A program made the translations under genes and the position numbers. A stretch of DNA of 40,639 nt, taken from positions 1-40,639 of IMG/VR virus record IMGVR_UViG_3300042294_000390; one strand, written 5' to 3'. Under the pieces are notes generated by a model that did not search any database, had not been told where the DNA came from, and saw only the letters and a program-made list of their open reading frames with translations. Shown here one piece after another: positions 15,405-22,404 of this stretch. The DNA is from a virus. Positions within the stretch are counted from its first letter, which is position 1; the number at the start of each line of letters is the position of its first letter.

Positions 15405-15874
15405 ATCCGTACCTAATTTTGGCAGGTGCAGCCGCTGTCAGTATCTTTGGTGGGCTTTCCTACTACAAGGGCTATGAGGGCGGTCAGGAGGCCGTACAGC
15501 AGGCTTGGGACAAAGAGAAGGCTGAGACAACTGCCGCCTACAATAAAGCGCTTCAGGAGGCTGTAGAGCGCCAGCAGCAGCTTCAGATGGGCGCGGACAA
15601 ACTAAGACAGGAGAAGACCCGTGAAACGCGTGATTTGCTTGCTCGGAATACCGCTTTGGCTAACAGCCTGCGCGACCGCCAAACCCGTCCCTCCGGTGCC
15701 GTGCCCAGTGCCTCCAGTGCTGGATCGAGTGCCTGTACCGGAAAAGAGCTTTACCGAGAGGATGGGGAGTTTCTTGTCGGGGTCGCTAGAGAAGCCGACG
15801 AACTCAGAGTCGCCCTCAAACAGTGCTACGCCCAGTACAACCAAGTAAGGGAGTCCTATGAGCAGCGCCGTTAA
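15401..15874 (+). CDS. Rz: i-spanin (Rz-like)
   Basis: Encodes 157 residues from a GTG overlapping the endolysin stop. One N-terminal membrane anchor (about residues 4-22, LILAGAAAVSIFGGLSYYKG) is followed by a long charged coiled coil (KEKAETTAAYNKALQEAVERQQQ), the classic layout of inner-membrane spanins. The outer-membrane partner is encoded inside it in the +1 frame at 15621. Together they fuse inner and outer membranes in the last step of lysis, which implies a Gram-negative host. Confidence 0.88.
   Translation: MNPYLILAGAAAVSIFGGLSYYKGYEGGQEAVQQAWDKEKAETTAAYNKALQEAVERQQQLQMGADKLRQEKTRETRDLLARNTALANSLRDRQTRPSGAVPSASSAGSSACTGKELYREDGEFLVGVAREADELRVALKQCYAQYNQVRESYEQRR
15621..15848 (+). 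CDS. Rz1: o-spanin lipoprotein (Rz1-like), nested in Rz
   Basis: Encodes 75 residues entirely within the i-spanin gene in another frame. GTG 15621 follows a strong site, ACAGGAGAAG at 15607-15616. The peptide starts MKRVICLLGIPLWLTAC: Lys-Arg, a hydrophobic core and a lipobox LTAC with Cys17 as the acylation residue. The mature part is proline-rich (PVPPVPCPVPPV), as expected of Rz1. It would sit in the outer membrane and bind the i-spanin coiled coil. Confidence 0.88.
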   Translation: MKRVICLLGIPLWLTACATAKPVPPVPCPVPPVLDRVPVPEKSFTERMGSFLSGSLEKPTNSESPSNSATPSTTK

Positions 15875-16250
15875 GTCAGATCCGGCTAAATGGAAGCGCA
15901 TTGTTGCTTCCGTGAAAGCCTCTGGAAAGGGTGGATCTCCGGGTCAGTGGAGCGCTCGGAAGGCTCAATTAGCAACTCAGAAATATAAAGGTGCTGGAGG
16001 GGGTTACAAAGGCCCAAAAAAGGCAGATAATTCACTTGCAAAGTGGACAAGCGAAGACTGGGGTACAAAGTCTGGCAAGCCGTCCACACAAGGTTCTGAG
16101 GCGACTGGCGAAAGATATTTGCCGAAGCAAGCCCGACAAAAATTAACTCCTGCCGAGTACGGTGCTACGACCCGTGCCAAGAGAGAGGGTACTAAACAAG
16201 GCAAACAATTCGTCCCGCAGCCTGAATCTATCAAGAAAAAGGTGTGGTAA
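15858..16250 (+). CDS. DUF5872-like basic protein
   Basis: Encodes 130 very basic residues; GGGAG at 15849-15853 precedes the ATG, which lies 17 bp inside the i-spanin gene. Conserved blocks LAKWTSEDWGTKSGKPS, TGERYLPKQAR and AEYGATTRAKREGTKQGKQF match an uncharacterised family (DUF5872 by memory) present in phages and algal viruses. The N-terminal SDPAKWKRIVASVKASGKGG portion resembles a second small module. It is probably nucleic-acid associated by charge, with unknown role. The family name should be confirmed. Confidence 0.75.
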   Translation: MSSAVKSDPAKWKRIVASVKASGKGGSPGQWSARKAQLATQKYKGAGGGYKGPKKADNSLAKWTSEDWGTKSGKPSTQGSEATGERYLPKQARQKLTPAEYGATTRAKREGTKQGKQFVPQPESIKKKVW

Positions 16251-16885
16251 TGACGACTGCCGCTGTAATGACATACGATAGCTTGGTTTCTGACATATCA
16301 AGCTATTTGGAGCGTACCGATCAGGCGACGCTAGAAAAGATTCCTACGTTCATCATGCTTGCTGAGCAGGTGATCGCTGCTGAGATCAAGTTTCTCGGCA
16401 ACCTTACCCCTATGCAGTCTAACCTTGTGACAGGTCAAGCGGTGGTAGATAAGCCTGCCCGCTGGCACAAGACTGTGTCGATGAATGTCACCGTCGGTGG
16501 TGTCAGACAGCCTGTATTCCTGCGTAAATACGAGTATCTGCGGGAGTATTGGCCTGACCCTACCCAGACCGACCCACCTAAGTTCTACGCTGATTACGAC
16601 TACACCCACTGGCTGATCGCCCCTACCCCGGACGATGACTATGCTTTTGAGGTGCTGTACTACGAGCGCATCCAGCCTTTGGATTCGTCCAACCAAACTA
16701 ACTGGTTCACCATCTACGCCCCACAGGCGCTGCTGTACGGCACTCTGTTACAAGCTATGCCGTTCTTGAAGAACGATGAGCGCATACCGATGTGGCAGTC
16801 TCAGTACGACAAGATTATGCAGGTACTGAAAGCCGAAGACATCCAGCGGATGGGTGATCGTCAAGCCATTGCATTGGATAGCTAA
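16250..16885 (+). CDS. Phage head-tail adaptor protein (SU10 adaptor-like)
   Basis: Encodes 211 residues from ATG 16250, overlapping the upstream stop, with AAGGTG just before. Helical N- and C-terminal parts (YDSLVSDISSYLERTDQ, IPTFIMLAEQVIAAEIK, and PQALLYGTLLQAMPFLKNDER) bracket a beta-rich centre with WHKTVSMNVTVGG, FLRKYEYLREYWPD and FEVLYYERIQPL. This is the pattern of adaptor proteins that ring the portal in short-tailed phages. It precedes the hub gene. With the gp4-like protein at 1921-2979 the genome has two connector-type genes, presumably two successive rings. Confidence 0.75.
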   Translation: MTTAAVMTYDSLVSDISSYLERTDQATLEKIPTFIMLAEQVIAAEIKFLGNLTPMQSNLVTGQAVVDKPARWHKTVSMNVTVGGVRQPVFLRKYEYLREYWPDPTQTDPPKFYADYDYTHWLIAPTPDDDYAFEVLYYERIQPLDSSNQTNWFTIYAPQALLYGTLLQAMPFLKNDERIPMWQSQYDKIMQVLKAEDIQRMGDRQAIALDS

Positions 16886-16887
16886 CT

Positions 16888-18114
16888 ATGAGCTACAACA
16901 GTCCCTTCACCGGAACGGTGATCCAGCCCACGGATGTTTCTTTCCGTGCGGTAACCCTATCGGCTAATACGCAGCTTCAGTGGCCTATTAACGGTAATGC
17001 AACGGATGACTACGCAGCTAGGATCATGAACGTGACGGCGACGACTTCGGGTCTGTCGTTATACATGCCGCCGGCGAACCAGACTTCGGTAGGTAACGAT
17101 GCCCTGATTCGAAACGTCGGGGCGAATACCTTCACCGTTAAGACGTTCGACAACGCTGGCACGATCATCTCAATTGCTGCTGGTGAGACGAAGTACATCT
17201 ACATCACAAACAACAATACCGAGGCAGGCACTTGGGGCACGATAGCTTTTGGTGTTGGCTCCTCAAATGCTGACGCTGGGACACTAGCTGGCTACGGTCT
17301 GTTGGCTACCGGGGTGACGCTTAACCAGTCGCATCCTGTCACGACCTTCAGCACCCCAGCTACAGCAACTGCAGCCTACCGCGCACAGACGTATGTGTGG
17401 ACAGGTGGTGCTGGCACGTTGACTCTGGATACCGTTAGTAACCTCGGCAACAACTGGTTTGTGATGCTGAGAAACGCTGGTACGGGTGCCCTAACTGTCG
17501 CAGCTCAGGGTGGAACGCTGATTAATGGTTCTGCCTCAATCATCATGCAGCCCTCTGATTCGGCGATTGTCGTCTGCTCTGGTACTGCGTTCTATACAGT
17601 CGGTTTGGGTAAGTCTACGCAGTTCAACTTCACCCAGTTGACGAAAGACGTCTCCGCAGGCGGTACGTTTACTCTAACGACTACAGAAGCATCTAACGTC
17701 ATCCAGAAGTACACAGGTACTTTGGCGGGGAATGCGACGGTTATCGTGCCTCCAACAGTTCAGGTCTACTACATCGTCAACGAAGCTGTTGGTGGGGTCA
17801 GTAACTACAACGTAACGATCTCTACAGGTTTGGGCAATTCAGTAACGATTGCTCAGGGTGAGAGCTCTATCGTTATCTGTGACTCTGTAAACATCATTGC
17901 TGCGATTACTGTTTCGGTAGGCCTTACTAACGTATCGCTTGCAAATGGTACTGTCGCCTCACCTTCTTTGAACTTTGCAAACGAAGTCAGTACGGGTATC
18001 TACCGCGCCACTTCTGGTGAGTTCAACATCGCTATTTTGGGTGTTAACGAGTTTACAGTTACTGCGAACGGTATTACGGCACCTAGCGGTATTTCCGGCG
18101 GGACATTTGTATGA
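16888..18114 (+). CDS. Fibre-like beta-rich structural protein
   Basis: Encodes 408 Thr/Val/Asn/Gly-rich residues with several similar beta modules (TFTVKTFDNAGTIISIAAGETKYIYI, and later TLINGSASIIMQPSDSAIVVC and SVTIAQGESSIVICD). These internal copies suggest duplicated small beta domains. The C-terminus GISGGTFV matches the end of the 765-residue fibre at 3317-5614. It begins 2 bp after the adaptor gene and its stop overlaps the hub gene start, so it probably sits close to the tail hub as a spike or fibre. It is not enzymatic. Confidence 0.65.
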   Translation: MSYNSPFTGTVIQPTDVSFRAVTLSANTQLQWPINGNATDDYAARIMNVTATTSGLSLYMPPANQTSVGNDALIRNVGANTFTVKTFDNAGTIISIAAGETKYIYITNNNTEAGTWGTIAFGVGSSNADAGTLAGYGLLATGVTLNQSHPVTTFSTPATATAAYRAQTYVWTGGAGTLTLDTVSNLGNNWFVMLRNAGTGALTVAAQGGTLINGSASIIMQPSDSAIVVCSGTAFYTVGLGKSTQFNFTQLTKDVSAGGTFTLTTTEASNVIQKYTGTLAGNATVIVPPTVQVYYIVNEAVGGVSNYNVTISTGLGNSVTIAQGESSIVICDSVNIIAAITVSVGLTNVSLANGTVASPSLNFANEVSTGIYRATSGEFNIAILGVNEFTVTANGITAPSGISGGTFV

Positions 18115-20201
18115 CCGCAAAGGTTTTCACCTTAGACACCGAGCCGGGCGTTCAGCGCGACGGTACCTTCTTCGACAAAAACTTGTATGTTGATGGTCGT
18201 TGGGTACGTTTCCAGCGCGGTCGCCCACGTAAGATCGGTGGCTATCGATCGATGACAAACGAAGTACACGGTTTGTCTCGTGGTGTCTATGTGAACTCCG
18301 AAGACGGTTTCAACCGTATCTTCAGCGGTTATTCAGCAGGCTTAGAGACTTTTTCGGTTGATAACAACGGCATCGGTGCAGGGCTTACGCCTTTTACGTT
18401 TGGCGGCAGTATTCTTACTTTAGGGACGGTTATCGGTGGTACTACATACACTAATGGTACTTATACAAACGTTAGTCTTACTGGGGGTACTGGTACTGGC
18501 GCTAAAGCAACGATAGTTGTCTCCGGTAACGTCGTCACGACTGTCACAATTACAACAAGCGGCACATCCTATTCTGTTGGCAACTCTCTGACTGCACCAG
18601 CTTCGGCTATTGGCGGTACGGGTTCTGGTTTCTCTGTGCCTGTGGCTACGGTTCAATCTGGCTTTACTGCGAGTAACCTAAACCTCTGGCAGTTCGATGC
18701 GATGTTTGACTCTGCTGGGTCACAGAACACCCTGCTGTTAGCGCATCCGGGGCTAAATCTCGCCCAGATCGACAACACAGCAAACTCACCTGTTTTGGCT
18801 GGTTCTGTATTGGGATCTGTCGTCACTCCATTGAAAGACATCAACGGGCCAACGCCTACAGGCAACGTCGTGTCGGTCTCTGGGGGTGTGGTGGTTCTAC
18901 ACCCTTACGTGTTTGTCTATGGCGACAATGGATTGATTAAGAACTCTGCAGCGGGTGATCCGTTTGACTGGAACAGCGCAGAGTCGAATGAGGTATCAGC
19001 AGCTTCTACGAAGATCGTAAAGGGCTTGCCAGTCCGAGGTGGTTCTAACTCCCCGTCTGGCTTATTTTGGTCGTTAGATTCGCTCATCCGAGTGTCTTAT
19101 GCGCCGCAGACTTTGGGTGTGTCTGGTACTCAGAACTGGGCACCATCTACCTATTGGCGCTATGACACCATTTCTAACCAAAGTTCTATTCTTTCTTCTC
19201 AGTCTGTTATTGAATACGACGGCATTTATTATTGGATTGGGGTTGATCGGTTCCTACTATATAACGGGGTAGTCAAAGAAATTCCCAACTCAATTAACCA
19301 GAACTATTTCTTTGACAATCTGAACTATGCTCAAAGACAAAAGGTCTGGGCGACCAAAGTGCCTCGGTACGGCGAGATTTGGTGGTTCTACCCGCATGGG
19401 GACTCGGAAGAGTGCAACAACTGCATCATCTACAACGTCCGTGAGAACACTTGGTACGACGGTGGCTTTAGTCCGGGCGCTGCGCGTTCGGCTGGTTACT
19501 TCTCGCAGGTCTTTAGGTTTCCAGTGAACGCTGGAACTAACCTGACGACCTCTGAGACTATCTTCTCATCGAACATCAGCACGACTAACGGCAACGCTGA
19601 CATCGAGATGGCGAACACGAACCAGATTGCTTTGAATCAAGTAGTCGATTCGGCGAGTGTTCCTAGTGGTGCCTATGTGATTGCTATAGCACCGAGTGCT
19701 ACACCGGGAAATATCACGGTCACCCTATCTGCGAACGCTACGGCGACTCAGACTGAGTTAGCTGAGTTCCAGACAATGCCGGGGCTGACGACGATTTGGC
19801 AGCACGAGATCGGCACAGATGCGGTTGACGGTCAGAACACCTTAGCGATTGAGAGCTACTTCGAGACATCGGACTTAGGCTGGGTAGCGGGTGGCCCTGC
19901 ACAGTCTCCACAGATCCCTAATGGCAGTATCGGCGAGAATAAGTGGCTGCATATTGAGCGTATTGAGCCTGACTTTGTATTGTCTGGTGAGATGTATGTC
20001 CAAGTCGTGGGTCGTCCTTATGCACAGGTTGAGGATGTCTACAGCCAGCCGTATGCATTTGATCCGAACACGAACAAGATCGACATGCGTGAGCAGCGCC
20101 GACTAGGTCGTTTAAAGTTTGGCAGCAACGTACAGGGCGGTAACTACCAGATGGGTCGTGTCTTGATTAGCGCCAACTTTGGCGATGTCAGGGGCTACTA
20201 A
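18111..20201 (+). CDS. P22 gp10-like tail hub / DNA-stabilisation protein
   Basis: Encodes 696 residues starting with an ATGA overlap. The N-terminus contains GVQRDGTFFDKNLYVDGRWVRFQRG followed by RPRKIGGYR, the hallmark start of hub proteins related to P22 gp10. Later segments IEYDGIYYWIGVDRFLLYNGV, EIWWFYPHGDSEECNNCIIYN and WYDGGF fit the beta-propeller body. Residues about 100-180 contain an inserted YTNGTYTNVSLTGGTGTGAKA domain of the kind found in many fibres. It would bind beneath the adaptor ring and hold tail parts. Family assignment is from motif memory. Confidence 0.75.
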   Translation: MTAKVFTLDTEPGVQRDGTFFDKNLYVDGRWVRFQRGRPRKIGGYRSMTNEVHGLSRGVYVNSEDGFNRIFSGYSAGLETFSVDNNGIGAGLTPFTFGGSILTLGTVIGGTTYTNGTYTNVSLTGGTGTGAKATIVVSGNVVTTVTITTSGTSYSVGNSLTAPASAIGGTGSGFSVPVATVQSGFTASNLNLWQFDAMFDSAGSQNTLLLAHPGLNLAQIDNTANSPVLAGSVLGSVVTPLKDINGPTPTGNVVSVSGGVVVLHPYVFVYGDNGLIKNSAAGDPFDWNSAESNEVSAASTKIVKGLPVRGGSNSPSGLFWSLDSLIRVSYAPQTLGVSGTQNWAPSTYWRYDTISNQSSILSSQSVIEYDGIYYWIGVDRFLLYNGVVKEIPNSINQNYFFDNLNYAQRQKVWATKVPRYGEIWWFYPHGDSEECNNCIIYNVRENTWYDGGFSPGAARSAGYFSQVFRFPVNAGTNLTTSETIFSSNISTTNGNADIEMANTNQIALNQVVDSASVPSGAYVIAIAPSATPGNITVTLSANATATQTELAEFQTMPGLTTIWQHEIGTDAVDGQNTLAIESYFETSDLGWVAGGPAQSPQIPNGSIGENKWLHIERIEPDFVLSGEMYVQVVGRPYAQVEDVYSQPYAFDPNTNKIDMREQRRLGRLKFGSNVQGGNYQMGRVLISANFGDVRGY

Positions 20202-20458
20202 TGTCTGATATTGCACTCGTCTACGATCCTCGGTACCACACGTTTGAGTCGTGGGCTGCTTTAATGGTTGAGGCGTATTCCACGCAGCAGTTGGCTATTC
20301 CTGATGGCGATTGGAAGACTTGGGCGGCTAGTTTGAAGGCGATTGATGTCTTCTCAAACGAGGCGATCCCCGGCCCTTACGTGTATGACAACTGGCAAGA
20401 CTGGGCGGCTGCATTAGTGAATGCAATCAATGTTAACCCATACGCTCCGGTGAAATAA
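20201..20458 (+). CDS. Small protein with two Trp-Ala repeats, unknown
   Basis: Encodes 85 acidic residues. Three similar short segments are visible: FESWAALMVEAY, DWKTWAASLKAIDVF and NWQDWAAALVNAINV, each a W-A helix separated by Pro/Tyr-rich turns. Its start overlaps the hub stop and its stop overlaps the next start, so it is tightly coupled to both. It could be a small tail-assembly or plug protein. The family was not recognised. Confidence 0.65.
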   Translation: MSDIALVYDPRYHTFESWAALMVEAYSTQQLAIPDGDWKTWAASLKAIDVFSNEAIPGPYVYDNWQDWAAALVNAINVNPYAPVK

Positions 20459-22404
20459 TGGCGCTATCTAGAGGCGACGTTGCTTACGTCTACAACACAT
20501 ATCTGGGCAGAGCTCCAGATGAGAATGACTACAAGAATCTTGTCGGTCAGAATATTAATCGTGCGGGATTAACTGACACCGTTCGGCAGTCGGATGAGTA
20601 CCGGAGTCTGACGCCTGAAGATCACATTGCTCGGCAGTTCCAGAGCGTTTTAGGAAGACCTCCAAGCGAGACTGAGCTTTCTAAAGTCATGGCGACGGAT
20701 GACTTTTTTGAGTTCAGCAGACGCCCGATGGGTGGAGCTACTACTGAGCGGATTGGTTTCAACCCAGACCAATTCAGACGCCAGCTATCTCAGCTACCTG
20801 AAGCTAACCTTGTCCGAGTCTTTAAGAACTATCTGGGTCGAATGCCGGATGAAGAGGCTTACAGGAACTACTTAAATCCCCTTGAGCGCCAGTTTGAAAC
20901 AACTGGGATGGGTACCCGTAAAAACTTGGCTGAAAGCATTGTTGACGTCAATTACGACTACGCGATGGATCCGAAGCGGCTAGATGAGGTGGGCTGGTCG
21001 CCGGAGGCGCAGGAGTACATCAATAAGAAGTTTGATGCTCAGGCGCGTGCTTATGCCGCTGAGAAGGGTATTGAGCTACCTGAAGACTTTGCTTCTTTAG
21101 CCCAGTTAAGAAACCCGTGGCAGGACAATCGTGCGGGTCTTGAGGGTTTAAACCTCATGACCCCGATTGAGTATGTCTCAAAGCCGATGGGTTTAGGGGA
21201 GCAGCCGAATCAGTTCGACATCTTTTCAGACTCTGAGCGGTATGAGTTGCCTGCTTATGCGATGTGGAACACCCAAGCGGGTACGGCGGCTTTCTCGGAT
21301 GAAGAAAAAGCCCGCGAGATGGTGAGTAAGTGGGGACCACAGGCTGCGGTAGACGCTTATGCTCGGAACCCTGCGGACTTTGTGAAGCAGGCTGCTGCCG
21401 GTGTATACGTAAATAATTGGATTGAGCAGAACACTGATCCTGAAGTAACCCAATCTGGCGGCAATGCTGATAAGTTGGCTGGTTTAGGGCAGAAGTACCA
21501 AGACCTGTCTAAGCGTGCGGTTGATCTTGGGGCTAACCCAGATGACATTGCCCAGTACACTTCTGACAGGGTAGGTCAGGTTGCTAATACTTTTGCTGAG
21601 TACAAAGAAGACACGACCCCGATGGGGTTTGGTCAGTTCTTATTACTTGCGGGTGGTCTGTATCTTGGTGCGATGGCGCTGTCTAGCTTAGCGGCAGGTG
21701 CTGGTGCTAGTTCGGTAGCCGGATCGGGTTTAAAGGTTGCGGCAGGTCAGGGTCTGGCACCGGGCATAGGGGCGTCTATTGGCGCTGGCGCAACACCGAT
21801 TGGTGCTGGTAGCGTAGGACTTACCGCAGGCGCAGGAGCAGGTCTAGCACCCGGTATAGGCACTTCTCTTGGCGCTGGTGCTGGGGCAATAGGCGCTGGC
21901 TCTGTTGGCTTGCAGGCACCTGCTGGAGCGCTCACGCCGACATTCCCTGTTGTTGGCGGCACTGATTTGCTTGGTCAGGGCTTAAAAATGCCAACCCCAA
22001 CACAGCCGGGTGCAAGTGGTGTTGGGAATATCAAGGTGCCTGCCGGTCAAGGTTTAGCACCTAATGTTGGTTCCAAAGTAGGCGCAGGTGCTCAACAGAT
22101 TGGCACGGGTTCGGTGGGATTAAAGTTTCCCGGCGTGACACCCCCACCGGGTAGCTTGTCTAGCTTTGTGAATAAAGCAAAAGACGTTCTGGAAACAGCG
22201 TCTGATCTTTCGGACGTTCTTGGTGGCGGGCAGCAGTCTCGACAGCAACAGCAACAAAATCGATTTGGGGTGCCTATTTATCGTAATCCCGCTGAGCTAT
22301 TTCCTGTAACAAATACTATGATGTCGCCTGAAGAAATTATGGCGAGACGAACAAGTAAGCCTACCTTTGTGGGTGGTTTAGAAGCTATAAGGAACTTAAC
22401 ATGA
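20458..22404 (+). CDS. Ejection-type virion protein with DUF4214-like repeats and Gly-Ala segments
   Basis: Encodes 648 residues. Three segments in the first 160 residues (VYNTYLGRAPDENDYKNL, QFQSVLGRPPSETELSKV, VFKNYLGRMPDEEAYRNYL) share the LGRxPD core of DUF4214. A membrane-like stretch (FLLLAGGLYLGAMALSSLAAG, about 394-414) is followed by three long Gly-Ala-rich repeats (GLAPGIGASIGAGATPIGAGSVGL and variants). The C-terminus is Gln-rich. Such large, partly hydrophobic proteins beside a transglycosylase are typical of internal proteins ejected into the host envelope. That role is inferred. Confidence 0.65.
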   Translation: MALSRGDVAYVYNTYLGRAPDENDYKNLVGQNINRAGLTDTVRQSDEYRSLTPEDHIARQFQSVLGRPPSETELSKVMATDDFFEFSRRPMGGATTERIGFNPDQFRRQLSQLPEANLVRVFKNYLGRMPDEEAYRNYLNPLERQFETTGMGTRKNLAESIVDVNYDYAMDPKRLDEVGWSPEAQEYINKKFDAQARAYAAEKGIELPEDFASLAQLRNPWQDNRAGLEGLNLMTPIEYVSKPMGLGEQPNQFDIFSDSERYELPAYAMWNTQAGTAAFSDEEKAREMVSKWGPQAAVDAYARNPADFVKQAAAGVYVNNWIEQNTDPEVTQSGGNADKLAGLGQKYQDLSKRAVDLGANPDDIAQYTSDRVGQVANTFAEYKEDTTPMGFGQFLLLAGGLYLGAMALSSLAAGAGASSVAGSGLKVAAGQGLAPGIGASIGAGATPIGAGSVGLTAGAGAGLAPGIGTSLGAGAGAIGAGSVGLQAPAGALTPTFPVVGGTDLLGQGLKMPTPTQPGASGVGNIKVPAGQGLAPNVGSKVGAGAQQIGTGSVGLKFPGVTPPPGSLSSFVNKAKDVLETASDLSDVLGGGQQSRQQQQQNRFGVPIYRNPAELFPVTNTMMSPEEIMARRTSKPTFVGGLEAIRNLT

